Positions 17,402 to 27,094 of a DNA stretch of 51,463 nucleotides are shown one piece after another. A program made the translations under genes and the position numbers. The DNA comes from Bradyrhizobium sp. (GTDB lineage: Bacteria; Pseudomonadota; Alphaproteobacteria; Rhizobiales; Xanthobacteraceae). The DNA lies in assembly GCF_027307225.1 (NCBI RefSeq), contig NZ_DAHUXJ010000047.1:1-51463 (forward strand), in the 5' to 3' direction. How positions within the stretch are numbered: position 1 is the stretch's first letter; every line of letters begins with the position of its first letter. Under the pieces are notes generated by a model. It was given only the letters and a program-made list of their open reading frames with translations. It was not told where the DNA came from and searched no databases.

Positions 17402-19117
17402 TCAAGGAAGGGCGAACACGAACAGTGACCCACCCTCGGGCGCCGCAGCAACCATCTTCTTGCCGACATCGCCGAGGAACGCCGGAAGCGCAGCGGTTCG
17501 CCCGACCACAACAGCAACATATTGCTTGCCGCCGACTGAATAGGTCACGGGTCCCGCTCCGATTCCGGATCCCAGATTCTTGCTCCACAGAATCTTGCTG
17601 GTCTTGGCATCGATTGCCCGGAAAGCGCCGTGCAGGTTTCCGGAGAACACCAGGTTGCCCGCGGTCGTCAGCGTTCCACCGTTAAACGGCAGATCTTCCT
17701 TGATACCCCAGACCTTCTTGTTGGCAATGGGATCCCAGGCAATCAGTTCTCCGAGGAAGCCGCCCGGTCCTTCCTTGGTCGGGAACTCGGCGCCGAGATA
17801 GAACACGCCGCGCTTGTAGGCGACGTCACTCACCGACCAATCCATGCAAACGTTATTGGTGGGAATGTAAACGAGTCCGGTTTGTGGGTTGAACGACATC
17901 GGCTGCCAGTTCTTGCCGCCGATCAGGTTCGGACAGATGTCCTTCGCGGGATGGCCGGGACCCGGACGCTTGTCGGGGTCTTCTTCCGCGCGCATGGTCT
18001 TGACGTCCCACTTCTTGGCCCAGTTCGCATAAATAAACTTTTCGGCGGAGACCATTTTTCCGTTGTCGCGATTGACGACGAAGAAGAAGCCGTTGCGATC
18101 GGCTTTCATGATCACCGGCGTTTCCGAGCCATTGATCTTCAGGTCGGCGAAGACCAGTTCGTTGACGCCGTCGTAGTCCCACGCATCCGCGGGCGTGCCC
18201 TGGAAATACCACTTGATCTTGCCGGTATTGGGATCGATCGCGAGCGTCGAGGACGTATATAGATTGGTCAGCTTGCCGAAATCCCCGTTTCCGGTCGAAC
18301 GTACCCCGGTATTCCATGGTCCCGGATTGCTGGTGCCCCAAAACACGGTGTCGGTTTTGGCGTCGTAGGAACCAACCAGCCACGCCGCACCGCCGCCGTG
18401 AAGGCCGGTGTCGCCTTTCCAGGTGTCGCTACCCGGCTCGCCGGGCGCCGGTACCGTGTAGGTCTGCCAGAGCTGCTTGCCCGTATTCAGATCGAATGCT
18501 TGCAGCGAGCCGCGAACTCCGTATTCGCCGCCACCGAAGCCGGTGATGACCTTGTCGCGCACAACCAGCGGCGGCGAGGTAATGACCGAGCCTTGTTTGT
18601 AGTCCACGACGGTCGTCGTCCACAGTTCCTTTCCGGTCTTGGCGTCGAGAGCTGTGAGTTTTCCATCCAGCCGGCCGACCAGAATCTTGCCGTCCGCATA
18701 AGCCACACCGCGGCTGTTGACGTCGCAGCAGGCTTCTTGCAGCACGTCATCGGGAATGTCCGGCTGATAGGTCCACTTTCGCGCGCCAGTGGCGGCATCG
18801 ATCGCGTAGACGTATTTCGGTCCCCATGAAGTCGAGACATACAGGGTATCGCCGATCACGATCGGAGACGATTCGTTGGAGCGAAGCGAAGCCAGCGACA
18901 ACGAATAGACCAATTGCAGCTTGTTGACGTTTTCAGAATTGACCTGCTTCAGCGAACTGAAACGCGTGTTGCCGTAGTCATGACCGGCGATCGCCCAATC
19001 ATCAGGGTTGGAAACCGCCTTCATCACCGAATCATTGGCGCGCGCACCACTCACTCCCGCGATCAGAAGGACGGCGAGCGACACGCTAGCAAAGAGACTT
19101 CTGCTCCTCAGCATCAT
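17402..19117 (-). CDS. PQQ-dependent alcohol dehydrogenase (XoxF/PedH-like quinoprotein)
   Basis: The 571-residue periplasmic enzyme has a signal peptide ending near residue 28 and the eight-bladed propeller with W-motif repeats. The vicinal disulfide Cys130-Cys131 lies in EACCDVNSRG. The active-site segment WDYDG carries Asp314, the usual catalytic base. Asp316, two residues on, is the position where lanthanide-dependent enzymes have Asp and calcium enzymes such as MxaF have Ala. Lanthanide use is therefore predicted. Substrate (methanol, ethanol or other) cannot be fixed by reading. GGAGG lies five to six bases before the first ATG. It is followed by the fused XoxJ-XoxG-like gene in the same operon. 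Confidence 0.9.
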   Translation of the reverse strand: MMLRSRSLFASVSLAVLLIAGVSGARANDSVMKAVSNPDDWAIAGHDYGNTRFSSLKQVNSENVNKLQLVYSLSLASLRSNESSPIVIGDTLYVSTSWGPKYVYAIDAATGARKWTYQPDIPDDVLQEACCDVNSRGVAYADGKILVGRLDGKLTALDAKTGKELWTTTVVDYKQGSVITSPPLVVRDKVITGFGGGEYGVRGSLQAFDLNTGKQLWQTYTVPAPGEPGSDTWKGDTGLHGGGAAWLVGSYDAKTDTVFWGTSNPGPWNTGVRSTGNGDFGKLTNLYTSSTLAIDPNTGKIKWYFQGTPADAWDYDGVNELVFADLKINGSETPVIMKADRNGFFFVVNRDNGKMVSAEKFIYANWAKKWDVKTMRAEEDPDKRPGPGHPAKDICPNLIGGKNWQPMSFNPQTGLVYIPTNNVCMDWSVSDVAYKRGVFYLGAEFPTKEGPGGFLGELIAWDPIANKKVWGIKEDLPFNGGTLTTAGNLVFSGNLHGAFRAIDAKTSKILWSKNLGSGIGAGPVTYSVGGKQYVAVVVGRTAALPAFLGDVGKKMVAAAPEGGSLFVFALP

Positions 19118-19695
19118 CTGTTCCTCCGAAATCTTGTTTACCGCGTCGGCAACATTGCCTGGCGCGCGGCGCGGATGCCCACGGATGAGGGATCTTCCCG
19201 CCGCATCATGGTCGAAGGTACAGCAATGATTTTTTTCAACAGTATAGGCGGAAGGTAGTAGTTGCCGCGAAGGCAGGCAGGCCTTCCGGAAGCCGGCGAT
19301 AATACGAAGCCATTTGCGTTGAATACGGTTGTCTCGCGCACCAGGCGGTCGTGCTGCAGTCGAAGCAAATGAGCATCAGCGGGCCTTCCGATGACGTCCC
19401 GCCTTGCGCGGCTCGAGACTTCAGCCCATCCGACCCAGACTTTCGGCTACTACCTTGATCCCGGTTGCGCCACGAATGGTCCGTTGTCTACAAGGATCTG
19501 GTTGGAGGTCGGGCGATACGTCCGGCTTGGACAGGTACCGTTAGTGCCGCCTCAAATTGCCAGGCCGCGCGTCCCCCCAACCTTGCCAGTCTACCCCTTC
19601 CCTTCGGACGGGGAACTACTACCATGATCGCAATTGCGCCAAAAACAGCGCGTGGTCTAATCGGCCAAACTCAAAGCCATAATCCGGGAGGAAAC
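19118..19695. other. Divergent intergenic region between the PQQ dehydrogenase operon and cox genes
   Basis: This 578-bp stretch must hold the promoters of both the dehydrogenase operon (leftward) and coxSLM (rightward). No palindromic element of the CTAG family and no convincing gene was found; frames here have odd composition. It is the natural place for binding by the two NarL-type regulators, but I could not pick out an operator with confidence. Confidence 0.4.
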
Positions 19696-20181
<486 letters not shown>

Positions 20182-20292
20182 CCGCAGGCACCTCAAGATA
20201 CGTTCGTCACAAGACAGATTAGTCACCAACAACAGACCGCCGCGTTCGATACAAATGGCGGGACTTGAAACTCCGGTAGGGAGAACAGGACC

Positions 20293-22641
20293 ATGGGTGT
20301 TGAAGGCATTGGCGCCAGCGTCGTGCGCAAGGAAGATCGGCGTTTCATTACCGGCAAGGGACGCTACGTCGACGATATCAAGCTGATGGGCATGACATTC
20401 GCCCAGTTCGTCCGCAGCCCGCATGCCCATGCCAGGGTCAAGGGCATCGATACTTCCGCGGCGATGAAGATGCCGGGCGTGATCGCCGTCCTGACCGGGC
20501 AACAGATCGTCGACGACAAGATCGGCAATCTGATCTGCGGCTGGGCCATCACCTCCAAGGACGGCTCGCCGATGAAGATGGGCGCGTGGCCGGCGATGGC
20601 GCCGGAGACGGTGCGCTTTGTCGGACAGGCGGTCGCGGTCGTGATCGCCGAAACCAAGAACCAGGCGCGTGACGCGGCGGAAGCCGTCGTCGTCAATTAT
20701 GAAGAACTGCCGGCTGTTCCCGATATCCGCGCCGCGATCAAGCCTGGCGCGCCGCAGCTGCATCCCGAAGCGCCCGGCAACGTGATCTTTGACTGGACGC
20801 TCGGCGACGAGGCCGCGGTCGACGCCGCCTTTGCCAAGGCCGCCAACGTGGTGACCTTCGAGCTCGCCAACAACCGCCTCGTGCCAAACGCGATGGAGCC
20901 GCGCTCGGCGATTGCCGATTACAATGAAGCCGAAGAGCACTTCACGCTGTACACGACCTCGCAGAACCCGCATGTCGCGCGCCTTGTGCTGTCGGCGTTC
21001 TACAACGTCGCTCCGGAGCACAAGCTGCGCGTGATCGCGCCCGATGTCGGCGGCGGCTTCGGCTCCAAGATCTACATCTACCCCGAAGAGATGGTGTGCC
21101 TGTGGGCGTCCAAGAAGACCGGCCGTCCGATCAAGTGGACCGGCGACCGTTCGGAATCGTTTTTGACCGACATGCATGGTCGCGACCACATCTCCAAAGC
21201 GGAGATGGCGTTCGACAAGGACAACAAAATCCTAGGGCTGCGGGTGAAGACCCACGCCAATTTCGGCGCCTATATGTCGTTGTTCTCTTCGGCCGTGCCG
21301 ACCTATCTTTATGCGACGCTGCTGTCGGGCCAATACAACATTCCAGCCATTCATGCCGAGGTGATCACGGTCTACACCAACACCACACCGGTCGACGCCT
21401 ATCGCGGCGCGGGCCGGCCCGAAGCGAGCTATCTCGTCGAGCGCATGATGGAAACTGCGGCGCGGCAGTTGAAGGTCGATCCGGCCGAATTGCGGAAGAA
21501 GAACTTCATCACCCAGTTCCCGTACCAGACGCCGGTCATCATGGCCTATGACGCCGGCGACTTTCACGCATCGATCGATGCGGCGATGAAAGCGATCGAC
21601 TATGCGGGTTTCCCGGCGCGCAAGGCCAAGGCCAAGGCTGAAGGCAAGCTGCGCGGCATCGGCGTGTCCTGCTACATCGAGGCCTGCGGTATCGCGCCTT
21701 CGAAGGCGGTCGGCAGTCTGGGCGCCGGCGTGGGCTTGTGGGAATCCGCCGAGATCCGCGTCAATCCGGTCGGCACCATCGAAGTGCTCACCGGCTCGCA
21801 CAGCCACGGCCAGGGCCACGAGACGACATTCGCGCAGTTGGTCTCCGAGCGCCTCGGCGTTCCGATCAGCCAGGTACAGATCGTGCATGGCGACACCGAC
21901 AAGGTGCAGTTCGGCATGGGCACCTATGGATCGCGCTCGCTCGCCGTTGGCGGCACCGCGATCGTCAAGGCGATGGAGAAGGTCGAGTCCAAGGCCAAGA
22001 AGATCGCCGCGCACCTGCTTGAAGCATCCGAGGGTGACATCGTCATCGAGAACGGCGAGTTCAAGGTGGCCGGCACCGACAAGTCGCTGGCGCTGCCGAT
22101 GGTCGCGCTCGCGGCCTACACCGCGCACAACCTGCCGGAGGGCATGGAGCCCGGTCTGAAGGAGACCGCGTTCTACGATCCCACCAACTTCACCTTCCCG
22201 GCCGGCGCCTATATCTGCGAACTCGAGGTCGATCCCGGCACCGGCAAGACCACTTTCGTCAACTTCGTCGCAGCCGACGATTTCGGCCGGCTGATCAACC
22301 CGATGATCGTCGAAGGCCAGGTCCATGGCGGGCTCGCGCAAGGTATCGGCCAGGCGCTGCTCGAAGGCGCGGTGTATGACGAGAACGGCCAGCTCGTGAC
22401 GGCGTCGTTCATGGACTACACCATGCCGCGCGCCGACGATCTGCCGTCGTTCAAGCTGTCGCACACCACGACGCTGTGTCCGGGCAATCCGCTCGGCGTC
22501 AAGGGCTGCGGCGAAGCCGGCGCGATCGGCGCGTCGGCTGCCGTGATCAACGCGATCACGGACGCGATCGGCAACAACAGACTGGAAATGCCGGCGACGC
22601 CCGATCGTGTCTGGCATGTGATCAACGGCAAAGCTGCTTAG
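20293..22641 (+). CDS. coxL: Form II carbon monoxide dehydrogenase-like large molybdenum subunit
   Basis: The 782-residue molybdopterin subunit of the xanthine oxidase family. The active-site signature reads AYRGAGR at 369-375, the form II type; true form I CO dehydrogenases have AYRCSFR with the Cu-binding cysteine. VGGGFGSK near residue 255 and the GQGHET and GCGEAG segments are cofactor-binding. Form II enzymes may oxidise CO slowly or act on other substrates, so the reaction is not settled. GGGAG lies upstream of the ATG. No coxD/E/F-type maturation genes are in the window. Confidence 0.93.
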   Translation: MGVEGIGASVVRKEDRRFITGKGRYVDDIKLMGMTFAQFVRSPHAHARVKGIDTSAAMKMPGVIAVLTGQQIVDDKIGNLICGWAITSKDGSPMKMGAWPAMAPETVRFVGQAVAVVIAETKNQARDAAEAVVVNYEELPAVPDIRAAIKPGAPQLHPEAPGNVIFDWTLGDEAAVDAAFAKAANVVTFELANNRLVPNAMEPRSAIADYNEAEEHFTLYTTSQNPHVARLVLSAFYNVAPEHKLRVIAPDVGGGFGSKIYIYPEEMVCLWASKKTGRPIKWTGDRSESFLTDMHGRDHISKAEMAFDKDNKILGLRVKTHANFGAYMSLFSSAVPTYLYATLLSGQYNIPAIHAEVITVYTNTTPVDAYRGAGRPEASYLVERMMETAARQLKVDPAELRKKNFITQFPYQTPVIMAYDAGDFHASIDAAMKAIDYAGFPARKAKAKAEGKLRGIGVSCYIEACGIAPSKAVGSLGAGVGLWESAEIRVNPVGTIEVLTGSHSHGQGHETTFAQLVSERLGVPISQVQIVHGDTDKVQFGMGTYGSRSLAVGGTAIVKAMEKVESKAKKIAAHLLEASEGDIVIENGEFKVAGTDKSLALPMVALAAYTAHNLPEGMEPGLKETAFYDPTNFTFPAGAYICELEVDPGTGKTTFVNFVAADDFGRLINPMIVEGQVHGGLAQGIGQALLEGAVYDENGQLVTASFMDYTMPRADDLPSFKLSHTTTLCPGNPLGVKGCGEAGAIGASAAVINAITDAIGNNRLEMPATPDRVWHVINGKAA

Positions 22642-22649
22642 GCAGGTTC

Positions 22650-22742
22650 GTCATTCCGGGACGATGCAAAGCATCGAACCCGGAATCTGAAGCACGGTTT
22701 GAGATTCCGGGTCTGCGCCTGTCGGCGCATCCCGGAATGACA
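22650..22742. repeat. Intergenic palindromic repeat (GTCATTCCGGG type)
   Basis: GTCATTCCGGGA at the left end pairs with TCCCGGAATGAC at the right. Inside lie a GATGCAAAGCATC hairpin and a second CCCGGAATC / GATTCCGGG pair. This is a REP-like element of the kind found between genes in many Bradyrhizobium genomes. It separates coxL from coxM without disrupting the operon order. Confidence 0.75.
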
Positions 22743-22767
22743 GAGAAGAGATTTCAGGGAGCACCCC

Positions 22768-23568
22768 ATGTACCAGACCACCTATCATCGCCCCTCCTCG
22801 GTTGACGAAGCGGTTGCCCTGTTCGGAAAGGGCAATGACGCCAAATATCTTTCGGGCGGACAGACGCTGATTCCCGTCATGAAGCAGCGGCTCGCCTCGC
22901 CCTCGGATGTGATCGATCTTGCCAGGATCAAGGAACTGATCGGCGTTGACGTCTCAGGCGACACCGTGACGATCAAGGCCGCGACGCCGCATTATGAAGT
23001 CGCGCAAAACTCGGCTTTGCAGAAAGCGATCCCGGCGCTCGCGCACCTCGCATCACACATCGGCGATCCTGCCGTCCGCCATCGCGGCACCATCGGCGGT
23101 TCGCTCGCCAACAACGATCCTTCCGCCGATTACCCCAGTGCGGTGCTCGCGCTCGGCGCGACCATCAAGACCAACAAGCGCTCGATTGCGGCCGACGATT
23201 TCTTCAAGGGATTGTTTGCCACCGCGCTTGAAGACGGCGAGATCATCACTGCCGTCGCCTTTCCGGTTCCGGCCAAGGCAGGCTACGCGAAATTCCCGCA
23301 TCCCGCCTCGCGCTTTGCCCTGACCGGCGTCTTTGTCGCCAAGACAAGGTCCGGTGACGTCCGCGTCGCCGCAACCGGCGCCTCGCAAAATGGCGTGATG
23401 CGCGTTGCCGCGATCGAGGCCGCGCTGAAGGCGAACTGGAGCGCCAGTGCACTGGCAAACGTCACGATCGCCGCAAGCGGGTTGATGAGCGACATTCATG
23501 GCTCCGCCGACTACCGCGCCAACCTGATCAAGGTGATGGCGGAACGCGCGGTGACGGCCGCGGGATAG
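22768..23568 (+). CDS. coxM: Carbon monoxide dehydrogenase-type medium FAD subunit
   Basis: The 266-residue flavoprotein has the two FAD pyrophosphate-binding motifs of the family: LSGGQTLIPVMK near residue 30 and a GGSLANNDPSADYP segment near 110. It accepts electrons from the CoxS clusters. AGGGAG lies before the ATG. Length is normal. It lies 126 bp after coxL with a REP-like element between, which might lower its relative expression; that is inference. Confidence 0.92.
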   Translation: MYQTTYHRPSSVDEAVALFGKGNDAKYLSGGQTLIPVMKQRLASPSDVIDLARIKELIGVDVSGDTVTIKAATPHYEVAQNSALQKAIPALAHLASHIGDPAVRHRGTIGGSLANNDPSADYPSAVLALGATIKTNKRSIAADDFFKGLFATALEDGEIITAVAFPVPAKAGYAKFPHPASRFALTGVFVAKTRSGDVRVAATGASQNGVMRVAAIEAALKANWSASALANVTIAASGLMSDIHGSADYRANLIKVMAERAVTAAG

Positions 23569-23631
23569 GTCTTTCGGGCATGCGAGGACCGTTGGTCGTC
23601 GCATACCCTGGCTTCTCGATGGTGTTCTCCA

Positions 23632-24426
23632 TCATCGTCCTTCGGGAGACGAGGCGGTCGCGCCATCGAGCCGCGCCAGCGCGTCGCGAACTTCGTGCTG
23701 GATCGATGCAATGTCGGCCTTGCTGCGCGGCAATTCGCGCCGATGCAGTTGTCTTGCGAACACGACCGCTGCCGGGCGGTGGCTCAGGAAGAACAGATGG
23801 TCGGCAAGCTCGATCGCTTCTGCCAGACCATGGGTGACGCACAGCGTGGTGATCTTCTCGCGCCGCGTCAACGCGGTCAGCTCCTCGCGTAACCGCGCCG
23901 CGGTCGTCTCGTCGAGCGAGACGAAAGGTTCGTCAAGCAGCAGCAGCGTCGGCCGCACCGCGAAGGCGCGCGCGATCGCAACCCGCCGCGCCAGCCCCAG
24001 CGAAAGCTCGCCGGGATAGTGCGCCATGTGAGCCGCAAGGCCGAGCGTCTCGACCAGCGGCCCGAGATCGGTCGCTGTTTTTCCCTCGGGCAGCACCAGG
24101 TTGATATTCTCCTCGACGGTGCGCCAGGGCAGCAAGCGAGGCTCCTGGAAGACGATGCCGAGCCGGTGCGATGGCGGCACGCGGCGCGTCCCGACAAAAT
24201 CGGAATCGAGCCCGGCGGCAATGCGCAGCAGCGTGGTTTTGCCGCAGCCGGACGGCCCCATCAGTGCGCCGAAAGTACCCGCTTCAAGCCTGAGCGTCAG
24301 ACCGCGGATCACCTCGACAGGATTTCCGTCGGCCGAGAGGTATGTCTTGCTGTCGATACGAAGCTCAAGTGCGTCGGCGCCAGCGTTGGGCTCGTCTTTC
24401 AAGTGGCTGCACCAGAAGGTTTTCAA
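23632..24426 (-). CDS. NitT/TauT-type ABC transporter ATP-binding protein
   Basis: The 264-residue ATPase has Walker A GPSGCGKTT, signature LSLGLARR (a Leu-Ala variant of LSGGQ-type), Walker B LLLLDEPF and the switch His in VTHGLAEA. It resembles SsuB/TauB/NrtD proteins, which energise uptake of sulfonates, taurine, nitrate or related solutes. The chosen TTG start at 24426 overlaps the permease gene by 62 bp; a later TTG at 24402 is possible. Last gene of a binding protein-permease-ATPase operon. Substrate unknown. Confidence 0.88.
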   Translation of the reverse strand: MKTFWCSHLKDEPNAGADALELRIDSKTYLSADGNPVEVIRGLTLRLEAGTFGALMGPSGCGKTTLLRIAAGLDSDFVGTRRVPPSHRLGIVFQEPRLLPWRTVEENINLVLPEGKTATDLGPLVETLGLAAHMAHYPGELSLGLARRVAIARAFAVRPTLLLLDEPFVSLDETTAARLREELTALTRREKITTLCVTHGLAEAIELADHLFFLSHRPAAVVFARQLHRRELPRSKADIASIQHEVRDALARLDGATASSPEGR

Positions 24427-25099
24427 TTGTCAGCATGACTGCGATGAACGTTAACGCATAGCTCAGGATCTTGGTCAAATCGAACAGCGAGAACGCCGAG
24501 CCGAGCACGAAGCCGACACCATTCGGGCGTCCGATCAATTCCGCCACCAGCACAATTTTCCAGGCAATGGAAAGACCGGACCTTGATGCAGCCGCGAAAT
24601 ATGGGACGAGTTGCGGAATGACGACGTGACGCATGCGAACCGAGCCCGTCAAGCCGAATGCCCGCGCCATTTCGTCGAGTTCCGGATCGAGCGAGCGGGC
24701 GCCCTCGCGCATCACGACGACGACATTCGGCAGCTTGTTCAGCGCGACCGCCAGGATGGCTGCGGTTTCGGTCAGCCCTATCCAGATATAGGCAAAGATG
24801 ATGGTCACCAATGCCGGCAGGTTGAGCAGCACGACCAGCCAGGGATCTGCGTAGCGGTCCACGCGCTTCCAGCGGCCCATGGCAAATCCGGCGAGGGCGC
24901 CAAGCACGAGCGAGATCGAGAACGCCACGACGACCCGCGCCAGCGTGCATCCCATCTGGTACGGCAGCTCTCCGCTTGCCGTCTCGGTAACAATCTCGGA
25001 GACCACCGCCAGCGGGCCCGGCAGCATCCGGGAATGGACGAGAGCGGCAGCGATGGCCCAGATGACTACAAGGACGATGATCGACAGAAGACGCGCCAC
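24365..25099 (-). CDS. NitT/TauT-type ABC transporter permease
   Basis: An inner-membrane protein with about six hydrophobic segments and the cytoplasmic EAA loop (ARSLDPELDEMARAFGLTG). GTG at 25099 is preferred because AGGGAAA precedes it and the first membrane helix (LLSIIVLVVIWAIAAAL) begins at once. The frame stays open to an ATG at 25213, whose extra residues look unlike a permease. It overlaps the ATPase gene. Same substrate question as its partners. Confidence 0.85.
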   Translation of the reverse strand: MARLLSIIVLVVIWAIAAALVHSRMLPGPLAVVSEIVTETASGELPYQMGCTLARVVVAFSISLVLGALAGFAMGRWKRVDRYADPWLVVLLNLPALVTIIFAYIWIGLTETAAILAVALNKLPNVVVVMREGARSLDPELDEMARAFGLTGSVRMRHVVIPQLVPYFAAASRSGLSIAWKIVLVAELIGRPNGVGFVLGSAFSLFDLTKILSYALTFIAVMLTIENLLVQPLERRAQRWRRRT

Positions 25100-25231
25100 G
25101 CCTGTTTCCCTGCATGCAAGACCACTGCCGAACCCTCCTCGATCACCCCTGAGACACCGGCGATTTGCACTTTGGTCGGAAGTCGCGGGCCGCGCAATCC
25201 GACGCGAGTCCAATAGGCGGGATCGGGTGCC

Positions 25232-26314
25232 CTACTCTCCGCTGACGGACGGATGGTAATAGAGATGGGGGTCGAGCCCTTTGGCCGGGCCCACGAGTTC
25301 GGGGCCGCCGAGGTCTGCGAGCGTCTTGAAGAGTTGGCTGGCATCGGTGATTTCGCCGTCGAGCGAGCGTTTCGGCATGCCGGCGCGGGTTCGATCGCGC
25401 AAGGCGCGGAATGTCGCCTCGTCCTCGGCCTTGATCAGGGGGCGGAGCGCGTCCCATTCGCTGTCGGACTTCGCCAAAATATCGTTGGCGGCTTTCGCGA
25501 CCTCAAGGAAGCGATCGATCGCGCTGCGGTGGCTGGTTGCGAACGCCTCCGGGAAAACATACCCGACCATGGCGATGGGCTCGGCGGCGCCGAGTTCGCG
25601 TTCTGCGTCGCGCACATCGAGCACCGATCGGAATCCGGATGCTTCCAGCCGCGCGCAGAAATTCCAGAAGTTGAGGCTGGCGTCGGCTTCGCCCTGCTCC
25701 GTTTTCTGGAACATCAGCGGCGGCGCGCCATATTGCAGCGTCGCCTCGCGCTTGAGATCGATGCCGCGCTGGAGCGCGGCCGCGCGCACGATCAGCCAGC
25801 TCTTGTCGAGGGGACCACCGGCAACCGCCAGCACACGGCCCTTGAGATCGGAGATCCCCTTGATGGGCGAATCCGCTTTCACCATCACGGCGCCGACCGC
25901 ACTCGAGTACGGATAGAACACGAGCTTGCCGCCAAGCGCCCGTTCCCGTGCGACCCAGAGCCAATCGGAAATCGCGACGTCAGCCGATCCGCTGTTGAGC
26001 GCGAGCTTGCCGGCATCGGGCGAGGCGAACTGGCTGACGCGAAGATCCAGTCCGGCGCGCTCGGCGAGGCGGTGGCGACGGATGACGTCGAGCACCCACG
26101 CGAAGGTGCCGGTGGCCTGGAACCCGACACGGAGCGTATCGGCGGCTGGCACTGGTCCGGCAGTGATGAGCAGCAAAAATGCCGCAAGGCAGGCAAGCCG
26201 CGCCGGCCGCCGGCTGCGAAGCCAACCAATCCAATTTCCGCGACCAGCGGCCGAGTTGCGCGCGCCGGGGTCGCGCGAAGACTGCTTTTTGCGTGGGTTC
26301 AAGGAGGGACTCAT
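25232..26314 (-). CDS. NitT/TauT-type ABC transporter substrate-binding protein
   Basis: The 360-residue protein begins with a long basic N-terminus (RSRRPAR) before a hydrophobic signal core (LACLAAFLLLITAG) ending in PAADT. An NMT1/SsuA-like periplasmic binding domain follows. Start ATG 26314 is inferred from the leader; the frame stays open to 26470 with no signal-like sequence. The leader contains a twin Arg, but Sec export is the normal route for this family. First gene of the transporter operon, convergent with coxM. The ligand cannot be read from sequence. Confidence 0.85.
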   Translation of the reverse strand: MSPSLNPRKKQSSRDPGARNSAAGRGNWIGWLRSRRPARLACLAAFLLLITAGPVPAADTLRVGFQATGTFAWVLDVIRRHRLAERAGLDLRVSQFASPDAGKLALNSGSADVAISDWLWVARERALGGKLVFYPYSSAVGAVMVKADSPIKGISDLKGRVLAVAGGPLDKSWLIVRAAALQRGIDLKREATLQYGAPPLMFQKTEQGEADASLNFWNFCARLEASGFRSVLDVRDAERELGAAEPIAMVGYVFPEAFATSHRSAIDRFLEVAKAANDILAKSDSEWDALRPLIKAEDEATFRALRDRTRAGMPKRSLDGEITDASQLFKTLADLGGPELVGPAKGLDPHLYYHPSVSGE

Positions 26315-26450
26315 GAGTGGGGGCGACGGAGAGCAGGATGGCACATCCTGATCAGGATATGACCCGCAAAGACGGGGTGCCAGACCGGCGTTTCCCATGC
26401 AATGCGACGAAAAGGCCCGGTTCCGGCCAGGCCTGAGGGCCACTTGTTCC

Positions 26451-26499
26451 GGCCTCATCCTGAGGAGCATCGCGCGAGCGATGCGTCTCGAAGGATACC
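26451..26499. repeat. REP-like element (CTCATCCTGAGGAGC type)
   Basis: The pattern GCCTCATCCTGAGGAGC, a small inverted repeat (GCATCGC / GCGATGC), then GTCTCGAAGGAT is the intergenic repeat common in Bradyrhizobium and relatives. Confidence 0.7.
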
Positions 26500-26539
26500 A
26501 TCAAGGCATACCTCCGCATCCCCGCGGCGAGATTCGTCC

Positions 26540-27000
26540 GGGCGATGCCAAATCGTTGTCCCTCTGGAAACAGAGGGGGCAGGGAAAGCCGGATGCTTTG
26601 CGCACCCGCAGCCTCGCGTCCGAAAAAAGGTAGGACACGAGTTAGTCACCACAGGTCCGCCGAAACATTCCGGCCTTCCCTGCGCGATGGTTTTACGGCT
26701 TATAGCGCGCTCTCTCTGGTGATCGGGCTTTCTTGTCACCATCCCCGGCGCAACGCGTAAGCGTTGTCGCCGTGTTAACGCCAGCGTCGAGGCGTCAAGA
26801 CCACACGACTTCGCCGTCCGCGCTTGCCGCCGCTCGTCTGGCGACGCCAACGCGTCCATCGCATCCCCTACCCAACGTTCGTGACGATCGCGAAACGCCC
26901 CTCTTGATCGGGCATAAGGACGCGCGAAGAACAACCATTGATTTGCCCGACGGCACAAGGGGAAATGTCTTACGTCGCACTGAATGGGAACTAACCAGTT
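26540..27000 (+). pseudogene. Degenerate remnant of a repeated Bradyrhizobium-type sequence block
   Basis: Broken frames here encode phrases such as GNRGGRESRMLCAPAASR and ASRRQDHTTSPSA. I associate these with a widely repeated, variably decayed sequence in Bradyrhizobium-type genomes that is often mis-annotated as short hypothetical proteins. No intact gene is supported. It forms the left edge of the defence island; AT-rich sequence begins right after it at about 27000. Identification is from memory of the sequence style, not a search. Confidence 0.5.
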
Positions 27001-27094
27001 GAAATAATTACAAATGCCAAAAATGACGAGCAAAAAAGCTATTTAGATGGTCCAATACATCTGTAGGGTGTGATTCTCTCAAAGCGTACCTTTC

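Noticed and set aside
19138..19368. Small minus-strand frame between the PQQ dehydrogenase and coxS
   Set aside because: No ribosome-binding site or conserved features; it occupies a region that must contain two promoters.
21232..22617. Long minus-strand frame within coxL
   Set aside because: Antisense to a gene with clear family signatures; composition of a shadow.
26545..27002. Short plus-strand frames as real genes
   Set aside because: They are broken pieces of a repeated, decayed block with several frames sharing the same style; no intact start, ribosome-binding site or domain.
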